Shown here piece after piece: positions 27,221 to 36,150 of a stretch of 64,000 nucleotides of DNA; positions within the stretch are counted from its first letter, which is position 1; the number at the start of each line of letters is the position of its first letter. Below the pieces are notes generated by a model, which was given only the letters and a program-made list of their open reading frames with translations, searched no databases and had not been told where the DNA came from. The stretch lies in the NCBI RefSeq assembly GCF_003732665.1, contig NZ_MOBP01000006.1, forward strand, positions 124,001-188,000, in the 5' to 3' direction. Position numbers and translations under genes: made by a program. Source of the DNA: Pseudomonas frederiksbergensis (GTDB lineage Bacteria > Pseudomonadota > Gammaproteobacteria > Pseudomonadales > Pseudomonadaceae).

Positions 27221-28846
27221 TTATTTGCTAACGCTGACGCCGTAGAAGGAGTTCAAGCCGAATGGGCTGATCTTGAAGTCCTGCACGGTGTTGCGCATGG
27301 GTTGATACACCGTCGAGTGCGCGATAGGTGTCATTGGAACTGCATCTTTGAGGATGTGTTGCGCCTGTTTGTACAGCTCAACGCGTTTGGCTTGGTCAGG
27401 CGTTGCCTTGGCTTGCTTGATCAATGCGTCGTAAGGCTTGTCGCACCACTTGGAGAAGTTGTTGCCGTTCAGCGCGTCGCAGCCGAACAGGGTGCCGAGC
27501 CAGTTGTCCGGGTCCCCATTGTCGCCGCTCCAGCCGATGATCATCGCCTGGTTCTCGCCACCTTTGGAACGCTTGATGTACTCGCCCCATTCGTAGCTGA
27601 CGATGTTGACGTTCAGACCGATTTTCTTCCAGTCGGACTGCAGCATTTCAGCCATCAGTTTGGCGTTCGGGTTGTACGGACGCTGAACCGGCATGGCCCA
27701 CAGAGTGATCTGGGTGCCTTCCTTGACGCCAGCTTCCTTGAGCAGCTCTTTGGCTTTCTCAGGGTCGTACTTGGCATCTTTGATGGTGGTGTCGTAGGAC
27801 CATTGGGTCGGTGGCATGGCGTTGACGGCCAGCTGGCCGGCGCCCTGGTAAACCGAGTCGATGATCTGTGGCTTATTCACAGCCATGTCCAGCGCCTGAC
27901 GGACCTTGAGGTCAGCCAACGGGTTTGGAGTGGTCTGGCCTTTGAGCACAGGCATGACGTTGTAAGCGATGTAGCCCAGGTTGAAACCGGCCTGGTTCGG
28001 CAGTTTCAGCTCTTTGTCTTCACCCAGTGCCTTGAGGTCGGCTGGACGAGGGAAGAGGGTGACCTGGCATTCGTTTTTCTTCAGCTTCTGAATGCGCACC
28101 GACGGGTCGGTGGTGATAGCGAAGATCAGGTTGTCGATCTTCACGTCTTCAGGTTTCCAGTAGTCCTTGTTCCCGGTGTAGCGGATGTTGGAGTCTTTCT
28201 GGTAGCTCTTGAACACGAACGGACCAGTGCCGATAGGCTTCTGGTTAATGTCGCCCGGCTTGCCTTCCTTGAGCAGCTTGGCGGCGTACTCGGCGGACTG
28301 GATGGAAGCGAAGCTCATCGCCATGTTCTGGATGAATGCGGCGTCAACGGTGTTCAGGACAAATTTGACCGTGTGCTCGTCGATCTTCTCGATCTTGGCG
28401 ATGTTGGTGTCCATCCCCATGTCGGTGAAGTACGGGAATTCGGTCGGGTACGCTTTGCGGAACGGATCATCCTTGCTAATCATGCGATTAAAGGTGAACA
28501 GCACGTCATCAGCGTTGAAATTGCGAGTCGGGGTGAAATACGGAGTGGTATGGAACTTCACACCTTCACGCAGGTGAAAAGTGTATTCCTTCACGTCCGG
28601 GGAAATATCCCAGCTGGTCGCCAAACCAGGAATGACAGCGGTGCCGCCCCGTTCGAACTGGGTCAAACGGTTGAACATGGTTTCTGCAGAGGCGTCGAAG
28701 TCGGTTCCGGTGGTGTACTGACCAGGATCAAAACCGGCCGGGCTCCCTTCGGAGCAAAACACCAGGTTAGTCGCCGCTTGGGCGAAAGGTGCGGCAGCTA
28801 ATAAGCTGGCGCCGACTAAAAACGGAATGACCGCGTGTTTAAGCAT
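27221..28846 (-). CDS. Dipeptide-binding periplasmic protein (DppA paralogue)
   Basis: This 541-residue SBP family 5 protein has a signal peptide (MLKHAVIPFLVGASLLAAAP) and mature start ATNLVFCSEGSPAGFDPGQY. It contains VRQALDMAVNKPQ and GWSGDNGDPDNWLG. Compared with its neighbours it has a short insertion around VMPVLKGQTTPNPLADL. The ATG at 28846 follows gaggccacc; an upstream in-frame start at 28975 is unsupported. Bounded by a strong terminator and a 259-base upstream gap, it is probably regulated on its own. Confidence 0.9.
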   Translation of the reverse strand: MLKHAVIPFLVGASLLAAAPFAQAATNLVFCSEGSPAGFDPGQYTTGTDFDASAETMFNRLTQFERGGTAVIPGLATSWDISPDVKEYTFHLREGVKFHTTPYFTPTRNFNADDVLFTFNRMISKDDPFRKAYPTEFPYFTDMGMDTNIAKIEKIDEHTVKFVLNTVDAAFIQNMAMSFASIQSAEYAAKLLKEGKPGDINQKPIGTGPFVFKSYQKDSNIRYTGNKDYWKPEDVKIDNLIFAITTDPSVRIQKLKKNECQVTLFPRPADLKALGEDKELKLPNQAGFNLGYIAYNVMPVLKGQTTPNPLADLKVRQALDMAVNKPQIIDSVYQGAGQLAVNAMPPTQWSYDTTIKDAKYDPEKAKELLKEAGVKEGTQITLWAMPVQRPYNPNAKLMAEMLQSDWKKIGLNVNIVSYEWGEYIKRSKGGENQAMIIGWSGDNGDPDNWLGTLFGCDALNGNNFSKWCDKPYDALIKQAKATPDQAKRVELYKQAQHILKDAVPMTPIAHSTVYQPMRNTVQDFKISPFGLNSFYGVSVSK

Positions 28847-29105
28847 GGTGGCCTCATGATTTGTTGTCATTTTTGGAATTAGAGGACGACCTCGTGAGTC
28901 GTGCCTGCGGATACTTATGCAGGGGCCATACCCATTGCAAGATCCAGAACGGCCACAAGTCTTAAACAGTGGCACGAACGTACCTTAATGTCGCATATGT
29001 ATAAATATTGACGCATTTGACCGTTTGCGCACGTTTTTTACGGTGCAAACGGCGCCCCACGAAGGGGCAACCGGGGCGTATGGCGCACCCGGTTGGAGCG
29101 CGGTG

Positions 29106-30707
29106 TTACTTATTTATACCCACGCCATAGAAGGGCGTGAGGCCAAACGGACTGATCTTGAAGTCAGTGACTTCCTTGCGCAAAGGCTGGAACACCGTCG
29201 AGTTGGCAATCGGGGTGATCGGCACCTGCTGCTTGAGGATTTTCTGCGCCTGCTGGTAGAGCTTGACCCGTTCATCACGGTCGGTGGAAACCTTGGCTTG
29301 CTGGACCAGTTTGTCGTAAGCCGGATCGCACCACTTAGCGTAGTTGCTTCCTTTCACGGCTGCGCAGCTGTACAGCACACCAAGCCAGTTATCCGGGTCG
29401 CCGTTGTCGCCGGTCCAGCCGTAGATCATGGCGTCGTGGTCGCCGTTCTTGGCGCGCTTGATGTACTCGCCCCATTCATAGCTGACGATGTTGGCCTTGA
29501 TCCCGACCTTCTCCCAATCCTGTTGGATCATCTGCGCCGACATCCGCGCATTCGGGTTGGAGGCGCGTTGCACGGTCATGGCCCACAAATTAATGGTCGT
29601 ACCCGGCGCAACCCCTGCTTCTTTCAGTAGCGCCTTGGCCTTGGTCGGGTCGTAGGGCGCATCCTTGATGTTCGGGTCATACGACCATTGCGCGGGCGGC
29701 AAGGCGTTTTGCGCCAGTTGGCCGGCACTTTGGTAGACGGCTTTGATGATCGCCGGTTTGTCGATAGCCATGTCCAGGGCCTGACGGACCTTGAGCTGGT
29801 CCAGCGGTGGGTGGGTCACGTTATAGGCGAGAAAACCCAGGTTGAACCCGGCCTGCTTGAGCACCGTCAGGTTCGGGTCTTTCTCCATCACTTCGATATC
29901 GGCCGGGCGCGGGTAACCGCTGACCTGGCATTCGCCAGCCTTGAGTTTCTGCAAACGGACGGCGGCGTCCGGGGTGATCGAGAACACCAGGTTATCGATT
30001 TTCACATCCTCGGGTTTCCAGTACGCCGGGTTGCCGGTGTAACGAATCTGCGAGTCCTTCTGGTAGTGCTTGAACACAAACGGCCCGGTGCCGACCGGCT
30101 TCTGATTGATGTCCGCGGCTTTGCCTTCCTTTAAAAGCTGCGCGCCGTACTCGGCGGATTGCACCGAGGCGAAACTCATGGCCAGGTTCTGCACGAACGC
30201 GGCGTCGATGTTGTTCAGGCTGAAACGCACGGTGTGTTCGTCGATCTTGTCGACGCTCTTGATCGTTTTGTTCAGGTCCATATCCGTGAAGTACGGCGAC
30301 TCGGCGGGGTAGGCCTTGCGGAACGCATTCTCCGGGTCGAGCAGGCGCTGGAAGGTGAACAGCACGTCGTCGGCGTTGAAGTCCCGGGTCGGGGTGAAAT
30401 AGTCGGTGGTATGGAATTTCACGCCGTCGCGCAGGTGAAAGGTGTAGCTCAAGCCGTCCTTGCTCACCTCCCAACTCGTCGCCAGACCGGGCTCGACTTC
30501 GGTGCCACCGCGCTTGAACTGGGTCAGTCGGTTGAAAACCGTCTCGGCCGAAGCGTCAAAATCAGTGCCGCTGGTGTACTGACTGGGGTCGAAACCGGCG
30601 GGGCTGGCTTCGGAGCAATAGACCAGGGTCGTGGCGGCTTGGGCGAATGGCGCAGCAGTGGCTAAGGCGAGGGCGAGCAGAAGCGGTTTGACGGTGGTTC
30701 GTTCCAT
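29106..30707 (-). CDS. Dipeptide-binding periplasmic protein (DppA paralogue)
   Basis: This 533-residue SBP family 5 protein has a signal peptide (KPLLLALALATAAPFAQA) and mature start ATTLVYCSEASPAGFDPSQY. It contains VRQALDMAIDKPA and GWTGDNGDPDNWLG. The ATG at 30707 follows ttccccggggactcc; an in-frame start at 30815 is rejected. It is the outermost of three tandem, closely similar binding proteins, which presumably differ in peptide preference and feed the same DppBCDF channel. Confidence 0.9.
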   Translation of the reverse strand: MERTTVKPLLLALALATAAPFAQAATTLVYCSEASPAGFDPSQYTSGTDFDASAETVFNRLTQFKRGGTEVEPGLATSWEVSKDGLSYTFHLRDGVKFHTTDYFTPTRDFNADDVLFTFQRLLDPENAFRKAYPAESPYFTDMDLNKTIKSVDKIDEHTVRFSLNNIDAAFVQNLAMSFASVQSAEYGAQLLKEGKAADINQKPVGTGPFVFKHYQKDSQIRYTGNPAYWKPEDVKIDNLVFSITPDAAVRLQKLKAGECQVSGYPRPADIEVMEKDPNLTVLKQAGFNLGFLAYNVTHPPLDQLKVRQALDMAIDKPAIIKAVYQSAGQLAQNALPPAQWSYDPNIKDAPYDPTKAKALLKEAGVAPGTTINLWAMTVQRASNPNARMSAQMIQQDWEKVGIKANIVSYEWGEYIKRAKNGDHDAMIYGWTGDNGDPDNWLGVLYSCAAVKGSNYAKWCDPAYDKLVQQAKVSTDRDERVKLYQQAQKILKQQVPITPIANSTVFQPLRKEVTDFKISPFGLTPFYGVGINK

Positions 30708-30855
30708 GGAGTCCCCGGGGAATTTGGGTAGCGGTATACCCCTGAGAGTAGCGTTGTTGACCGGTTGGGCGGAAATATCGTTTTTTGAGGTGGACCCCTC
30801 TATCCGGGCATACATCTAGTGAAATATTAAATAACACTGCGACTGACCCATCGCC

Positions 30856-31084
30856 TTCGCGAGCAAGCCCGCTCCCACACTGGATTTGTGCCGGGCACAA
30901 AATGTGTGAACACCATGAACTCCTGTGGGAGCGAGCCTGCTCGCGAAGAGGGCGGTACATTCAAAATCCCTGTTGCCTGACCCACCGCTATCGCGAGCAA
31001 GCCCGCTCCCACAGTGGATTTGTGCCGGGCACAGAATATGTAAGCGACCATGAACCCCTTGTGGGAGCGGGCTTGCTCGCGAAG
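30856..31084. repeat. Cluster of four REP sequences (two REPINs)
   Basis: Four alternating-orientation copies of the tgtgggagcgggcttgctcg repeat lie at 30856-30878, 30924-30947, 30991-31013 and 31060-31084. The linkers between the pairs are also near repeats (ggatttgtgccgggcacaaa and ggatttgtgccgggcacaga), so this looks like a tandem duplication of a whole REPIN. Confidence 0.85.
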
Positions 31085-31117
31085 GCGTCAGACCAATCAC
31101 CACTAAATCCGGGCCAT

Positions 31118-31148
31118 AAAAAAACGGCGATCACTCAAGTGATCGCCG
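31118..31148 (-). terminator. Intrinsic terminator of the SIMPL-domain gene
   Basis: The 11-bp stem cggcgatcact / agtgatcgccg with a 2-base core is followed on the minus strand by seven T residues. It lies about 23 bases after the stop codon. Confidence 0.9.
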
Positions 31149-31170
31149 CTTTCATGTACGGGCTATCGAA

Positions 31171-31890
31171 TCAAGGCGTCATCAATACTTCAATCGAGCC
31201 ATCCGCGGTCATGCTGACCTGGCTGGTGCCGGCCTCAACTTCTGGCGTCACCGGTGCCGAGTCCATGCCCGCCGCTTTCATCATCATCGGCGCGCGCATG
31301 AAGGGTTGTGGATAACCGTTGCTGTTCAGGTTCAGGTTGACGATTTTGTAGCCCTTGCCGCCCAACGCATCGGTGGCCAGTTGCGCACGGGCCTTGAACG
31401 CGGTCACGGCATCCTTAAGCAACGCGTCTTCGCTGGCCTTGCGCGTTGGTGTGGCGATGGCGAAGTCCATGCCGCCCATTTTCAGGTCGGTGAGCAGTTC
31501 GCCGGTCAGTTTCGACAGGGCGGCGAAGTCCGAGCTTTCCAGGCGCAGTTCGGCGCGTTCACGCCAGCCGGTGATTTTCTGGCCCTTGGTGTCGTAGATC
31601 GGGTAGCTGTTGCGGCTGCCTTGGCGCAGGGTGATGTCTTTGACTTGCTTGGCCTGGGCCAGGGCCTTGTTCATGGTGGTGCTGACGTCGGCGGCGAGCT
31701 TGGCCGGGTCGGTGTTCTGTTCTTCGGTGTAGAGGGTCACGATCATCAGGTCGCGGGCCACTTCCTGGCTGACTTCGGCGCGCAGGGCAATCTGGTTGTA
31801 GTGAAGTTCGTCGGCGGCCAGGGCCGGGAGGCTGGCGACGGTGCCAACGCTGAGGGCGAGGAGGGCGGCGCTGCGGCGCATTGTGTGCAT
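31171..31890 (-). CDS. SIMPL (DUF541) domain periplasmic protein
   Basis: This 239-residue protein has a signal peptide (RRSAALLALSVGTVASLPALA). A SIMPL/DUF541 domain follows from about residue 30, with the repeated pattern ALAQAKQVKDITLRQGSRNSYPIYD and the internal ITGWRERAELRLES. Family members form oligomeric rings in the periplasm or on the surface; their role (including BP26-like and oxidative-stress links) is poorly defined. The ATG follows aaggagcttttc. It is divergent from roxS, an arrangement I also recall in P. aeruginosa (PA4495-PA4494). Confidence 0.85.
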   Translation of the reverse strand: MHTMRRSAALLALSVGTVASLPALAADELHYNQIALRAEVSQEVARDLMIVTLYTEEQNTDPAKLAADVSTTMNKALAQAKQVKDITLRQGSRNSYPIYDTKGQKITGWRERAELRLESSDFAALSKLTGELLTDLKMGGMDFAIATPTRKASEDALLKDAVTAFKARAQLATDALGGKGYKIVNLNLNSNGYPQPFMRAPMMMKAAGMDSAPVTPEVEAGTSQVSMTADGSIEVLMTP

Positions 31891-32012
31891 GAAAAGCTCC
31901 TTGGAAGGGGCGCAGGGGTTAAGGTCCGAGCCTGCGTGAAACCATCAGACTCTAGCTTTAATGATCCGGTTCGCCCAGTTACAACTTCTATACAGATGAA
32001 TGGCAGGTGACC

Positions 32013-32146
32013 TTGTGGCGAGGGAGCTTGCCCCCGTTGGACTGCGAAGCAGGCCTGAACCCAACCATCGCGATGCATCATCAAAACTGCGTCAGCCGAT
32101 CTGCGACTGCTTCGCAGCCGAACGGGGGCAAGCCCCCTCGCCACAA
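32013..32146. repeat. Palindromic repeat pair, cccccgttgg family
   Basis: Inverted copies of ttgtggcgagggagcttgcc and its complement, each extended by ccgttggactgcgaagcag, enclose about 50 bases. This REP family differs from the tgtgggagcggg type and recurs at 35937-36043. Confidence 0.75.
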
Positions 32147-32265
32147 GGGTAATTCGTCACAGACGGTTTGTGGGGCATGTGGCCGTTTGCCGCACTTTTG
32201 CCTGCCGGCCCCCGTGCTTGGTTATACTCCGTGCGATCCGCCTGGAGCGCTCATCAGGAGAGCTC

Positions 32266-33528
32266 ATGCTCGCCCCCGTTCAAATCACTTCCGCGACTCG
32301 CCAGAATCTCTGGCGGCTGACGTTCATCCGCACTTTGGTACTCGCCGCCCAGGCCGGTTCTGTGGGGCTGGCCTACTGGTTCGATTTGCTGCCATTGCCC
32401 TGGTTTCAACTGGCAATGACCCTCGGCTGTTCGATGCTGCTGTGTGCCTTCACCGCCATTCGCCTGCGCACCTCGTGGCCGGTCACTGAACTCGAATACG
32501 CCGTGCAACTGGCCTGTGACCTGTTTATCCACAGTGCCTTGCTGTATTTCTCCGGCGGTTCGACCAACCCCTTCGTCTCTTATTATCTGGTGCCGCTGAC
32601 CATCGCCGCCGTGACCTTGCCGTGGCGCTTTTCGCTGATTCTGTCCGGCATCGCCCTGGCCATGTACACCTTGCTGTTGGCGCGGTTCTACCCGCTGCAA
32701 ACGTTCCCGATTGCCCGGGAAAACCTGCAGGTTTACGGGATGTGGTTGAGTTTCGCCCTCGCTGCCGCCGTGATCACCTTCTTCGCCGCACGCATGGCAG
32801 AAGAACTCCGTCGTCAGGAAGAACTGCGCGCCATTCGCCGTGAAGAAGGCCTGCGCGATCAGCAATTGCTGGCCGTGGCCACGCAAGCCGCCGGTGCTGC
32901 TCATGAGTTGGGCACGCCATTGGCGACCATGAGCGTGCTGCTCAAAGAGATGCAGCAGGATCATCCAGACCCGATGCTGCAGGATGATCTGAAGGTGCTG
33001 CAGGATCAGGTCAAACTCTGCAAAGAGACCTTGCAGCAACTGGTGCGCGCCGCCGAAGCCAATCGCCGTTTGGCGGTGGAGATGCAGGACGTCACCGATT
33101 GGCTCGACGAAGCCCTGAACCGCTGGCACCTGATGCGCCCGGAGGCCAGTTACCGCTTCCAGCGTCTTGGCCAAGGCACCGTGCCGCGCATGGCGCCGCC
33201 GCCGGACCTGACCCAGGCGCTGCTGAATTTGCTCAACAACGCCGCCGACGCCTGCCCCGAAGGGCTGCAAGTGACCCTGGACTGGAATCCCGAGGACTTG
33301 ACCATCAGCATCCGCGACCACGGCGCCGGTGTGCCGCTGGCCATCGCCGAGCAAATCGGCAAACCGTTTTTTACCACCAAGGGCAAAGGTTTCGGCCTGG
33401 GCCTGTTTTTGAGCAAGGCCAGCGTGACACGCGCCGGCGGCTCAGTGAAACTCTACAGTCATGAGGAAGGTGGCACGCTTACCGAGCTGCGCCTGCCCCG
33501 TGTCGCCCGAGGAGACGAACATGAGTGA
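32266..33528 (+). CDS. roxS: Redox sensor histidine kinase RoxS (RegB/PrrB family)
   Basis: This 420-residue inner-membrane kinase has six predicted helices in the first ~190 residues, with the quinone-binding RegB-type motif YFSGGSTNPFVSYYLVPL between them. The H-box is AGAAHELGTPLATM with phospho-acceptor H213. The ATPase has an N-box (LLNLLNNAADAC), G1 (DHGAGV) and G2 (GFGLGLFLSKA). The family senses the respiratory quinone pool and controls terminal oxidases, including the cyanide-insensitive one. The ATG at 32266 follows aggagagctc. The stop overlaps roxR by 8 bases. The redox cysteine of RegB (H-box region) is not obvious here. Confidence 0.92.
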   Translation: MLAPVQITSATRQNLWRLTFIRTLVLAAQAGSVGLAYWFDLLPLPWFQLAMTLGCSMLLCAFTAIRLRTSWPVTELEYAVQLACDLFIHSALLYFSGGSTNPFVSYYLVPLTIAAVTLPWRFSLILSGIALAMYTLLLARFYPLQTFPIARENLQVYGMWLSFALAAAVITFFAARMAEELRRQEELRAIRREEGLRDQQLLAVATQAAGAAHELGTPLATMSVLLKEMQQDHPDPMLQDDLKVLQDQVKLCKETLQQLVRAAEANRRLAVEMQDVTDWLDEALNRWHLMRPEASYRFQRLGQGTVPRMAPPPDLTQALLNLLNNAADACPEGLQVTLDWNPEDLTISIRDHGAGVPLAIAEQIGKPFFTTKGKGFGLGLFLSKASVTRAGGSVKLYSHEEGGTLTELRLPRVARGDEHE

Positions 33529-34081
33529 CGAGATCCAAGTAGAAGGCGAAGAACTGCCGCATTTGCTGTTGGTAGACGATGACGCCACCTTCACCCGCGT
33601 GATGGCCCGTGCCATGGCCCGCCGTGGTTTTCGCGTCAGCACCGCCGGTTCCGCCGAAGAAGGCCTGACCATCGCCCAGGCCGACCTGCCGGACTACGCC
33701 GCGCTCGACCTGAAAATGGACGGCGATTCCGGCCTGGTGCTGCTGCCCAAACTGCTCGAACTCGACCCGGAAATGCGCGTGGTGATCCTCACCGGTTATT
33801 CGAGCATCGCCACCGCCGTCGAGGCGATCAAGCGCGGCGCCTGCAATTACCTGTGCAAACCGGCGGACGCCGACGATGTGCTGGCGGCGCTGCTGTCCGA
33901 GCACGCCGACCTCGACACCCTGGTGCCGGAAAACCCGATGTCCGTGGACCGCCTGCAATGGGAGCACATCCAGCGGGTGTTGACCGAGCACGAAGGCAAC
34001 ATCTCCGCCACGGCCCGCGCCCTGGGCATGCACCGCCGCACCCTGCAGCGCAAACTGCAGAAGCGTCCCGTTCGTCGCTGA
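33521..34081 (+). CDS. roxR: Response regulator RoxR (RegA/PrrA family)
   Basis: This 186-residue regulator has a receiver domain (LLLVDDDATF, phospho-acceptor D63 in ALDLKMDG, LTGYSS, and K in LCKPAD). A short Fis-type helix-turn-helix at the end (HEGNISATARALGMHRRTLQRKLQKRPVRR) matches the highly conserved RegA DNA-binding domain. It binds promoters of respiratory genes in response to RoxS. The ATG follows gaggagacgaac and overlaps the roxS stop. Confidence 0.93.
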   Translation: MSDEIQVEGEELPHLLLVDDDATFTRVMARAMARRGFRVSTAGSAEEGLTIAQADLPDYAALDLKMDGDSGLVLLPKLLELDPEMRVVILTGYSSIATAVEAIKRGACNYLCKPADADDVLAALLSEHADLDTLVPENPMSVDRLQWEHIQRVLTEHEGNISATARALGMHRRTLQRKLQKRPVRR

Positions 34082-34121
34082 ACCTGCGCTGAATGAATGC
34101 AGGCCGCTCCTCGCGGGGAAC

Positions 34122-34147
34122 CGAACCGATCATCTATGATCGGTTCG
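34122..34147. terminator. Perfect 12-bp inverted repeat after roxR
   Basis: cgaaccgatcat and atgatcggttcg are exact complements with a 2-base core. It lies 41 bases after the roxR stop and 32 before the next ATG. It may end the roxSR transcript (only a loose T-rich tail, gtgtgtgttcttttctct, follows) or serve as an operator for the ABC gene. Confidence 0.55.
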
Positions 34148-34178
34148 TGTGTGTTCTTTTCTCTATCGAGCCTTATCC

Positions 34179-35906
34179 ATGAATCAGAACGCTGAATATT
34201 CCGCGGTCAATGATGCGGTGCGCGGGCAGTTTTTCCGCAGGGTCTGGGAAATGGCCTCGCCGTATTGGCGCAGCGAAGAGAAGGCCAAGGCCTGGACGTT
34301 GTTGATTGCCGTGATCGCACTGTCGCTGTTCAGCGTCGCGATTTCGGTGTGGATCAACAGTTGGTACAAAGATTTTTACAATGCTCTGCAAGAGAAGGAC
34401 AGCGCGGCTTTTTGGCGACTGATCCTGTATTTCTGCGGGATCGCTGCCGTGGCGATTTTGGGCGCGGTGTATCGGCTGTATTTGACTCAGATGCTGACGA
34501 TCAGTTGGCGTCGCTGGCTGACGGAGACCCATTTCAAACGTTGGCTTGAGCACAAGAATTACTACCAGTTGGAAACTGGCGGTAATACCGATAACCCGGA
34601 CCAACGTCTGAGCGAAGACATCAATAACTTCACCAGCGATACCCTGACCCTGACCTTGGGGTTGTTCCGCACGGTGGTGAGCCTGGTGTCGTTTTCGATC
34701 ATTCTCTGGGGTGTGTCAGGTAGCCTGGAAGTATTCGGAATCAACATTCCCGGCTACATGTTCTGGTGTGCCTTTCTTTACGCCGCCATTGGTAGTTGGC
34801 TGACACGGATCATCGGTAGCAGCCTGATCCCGCTGAACAACCAACAACAACGTTTTGAAGCCGATATGCGTTTCTCTCTGGTGCGGATTAGGGAGAACGC
34901 CGAAAGTATTGCGCTGTACGATGGCGAGCCTAATGAAAACCGGCGTTTAAGCGCACGCTTTGGCAAGGTCTGGAGCAACTACTGGTCTCTGATGCGAGTC
35001 ACAAAGCGCCTGACGTTCTTTACCTCCGGTTACGCTCAGATCGCAATTATTTTCCCTTTCATGGTGGCTGCGCCGCGTTACTTCGCCGGCAAGATTCAAC
35101 TGGGCGAACTGATGCAGATCAACTCTGCTTTTTCCAATGTTCAGGAAAACTTTAGTTGGTTTATCGATGCGTACGCTGCGATTGCCGTCTGGAAAGCCAC
35201 TTGCGATCGTCTCCTGAGCTTCCGTCAGGCCATGGCCGATAACGAAGAACGTGCACCGGCCATCGACGTGCAGAACCAGGGTTCGGAGCTGAAAATCCAC
35301 AACCTGGGCCTGGACCTGGCCGATGGTCGTCACTTGCTGGCCAACGCCGACATGACCGTGGAGCAGGGCGAGCGCGTCATGCTCAGCGGGCGTTCCGGCA
35401 GCGGCAAATCCACGCTGCTGCGGGCGATGGGGCATTTGTGGCCGGCGGGTCACGGCAACATCCGGTTGCCGGCGGCGCGTTACCTGTTCCTGCCGCAGAA
35501 ACCGTATCTGCCGATTGGCACTTTGCGTGAAGCCTTGAGTTATCCACAGCCCGGCGACACCTACGCGCCTGAGCGTTACGCCGAAGTGTTGGAAACCTGC
35601 CGCTTGCCGCATCTGGTGTCGCGCCTCGACGAAGCTAATCACTGGCAGCGCATGTTGTCGCCGGGTGAGCAGCAACGGCTGGCCTTCGCCCGGGCGCTGC
35701 TTTATGCACCGCAATGGCTGTACATGGACGAAGCCACGTCGGCGATGGATGAAGAGGATGAAGCGTCGCTGTACCAGGCGTTGATCGATGAATTGCCGGG
35801 GCTGAGCATTGTCAGCGTTGGCCATCGCAGTAGCTTGAAACGCTTCCATCCAAGACATATCCGCATCGACAACGGCCATCTGGTGGACCAGGCCGTAACC
35901 GCCTGA
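34179..35906 (+). CDS. SbmA/YddA-type ABC transporter, fused permease-ATPase
   Basis: This 575-residue half-transporter has an N-terminal ABC_membrane_2 (SbmA/BacA-like) domain. It contains helices near ALSLFSVAISVWINSWYKDFYNALQ and the conserved NPDQRLSEDINNF. A C-terminal ATPase follows, with Walker A SGRSGSGKSTLLRAMGHLWP, signature LSPGEQQRLAFARAL and Walker B WLYMDEATSAMD. The family, like the peroxisomal ABCD proteins, is linked to uptake or export of peptides and fatty acyl molecules; the E. coli relative YddA has no defined substrate. The ATG at 34179 was chosen over an upstream start at 34149. Monocistronic by spacing. Confidence 0.88.
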   Translation: MNQNAEYSAVNDAVRGQFFRRVWEMASPYWRSEEKAKAWTLLIAVIALSLFSVAISVWINSWYKDFYNALQEKDSAAFWRLILYFCGIAAVAILGAVYRLYLTQMLTISWRRWLTETHFKRWLEHKNYYQLETGGNTDNPDQRLSEDINNFTSDTLTLTLGLFRTVVSLVSFSIILWGVSGSLEVFGINIPGYMFWCAFLYAAIGSWLTRIIGSSLIPLNNQQQRFEADMRFSLVRIRENAESIALYDGEPNENRRLSARFGKVWSNYWSLMRVTKRLTFFTSGYAQIAIIFPFMVAAPRYFAGKIQLGELMQINSAFSNVQENFSWFIDAYAAIAVWKATCDRLLSFRQAMADNEERAPAIDVQNQGSELKIHNLGLDLADGRHLLANADMTVEQGERVMLSGRSGSGKSTLLRAMGHLWPAGHGNIRLPAARYLFLPQKPYLPIGTLREALSYPQPGDTYAPERYAEVLETCRLPHLVSRLDEANHWQRMLSPGEQQRLAFARALLYAPQWLYMDEATSAMDEEDEASLYQALIDELPGLSIVSVGHRSSLKRFHPRHIRIDNGHLVDQAVTA

Positions 35907-35936
35907 ACACCACAAATCCCTTGATGAGGCGGGCTT

Positions 35937-36060
35937 TTGTGGCGAGGGGGCTTGCCCCCGTTGGACTGCGCAGCAGTCCCCTTCTTTTGATGAATAGGAG
36001 GGGGGCCGCTTCGCGACCCAACGGGGGCAAGCCCCCTCGCCACACAAGCCCGCTCCCACA
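35937..36060. repeat. Palindromic repeat pair, cccccgttgg family, with a truncated REP
   Basis: Inverted copies of ttgtggcgagggggcttgcc and its complement enclose about 45 bases, ending near 36043. They are followed directly by the 3' half of a tgtgggagcggg-type REP (acaagcccgctcccaca). It separates the ABC gene from the GntR regulator. Confidence 0.75.
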
Positions 36061-36150
36061 AGGGGAACGGTGTTGAACCCTGACGGTGATCGTACAACCC
36101 GCTTGCGCTATGATGCGCGTTCAGCCGAATTCTCGAGACAGACGTTCACC

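Noticed and set aside
30856..31084. CRISPR-like array
   Set aside because: The repeats alternate in orientation and the linkers are themselves similar, so these are REPINs. No cas gene is in the window.
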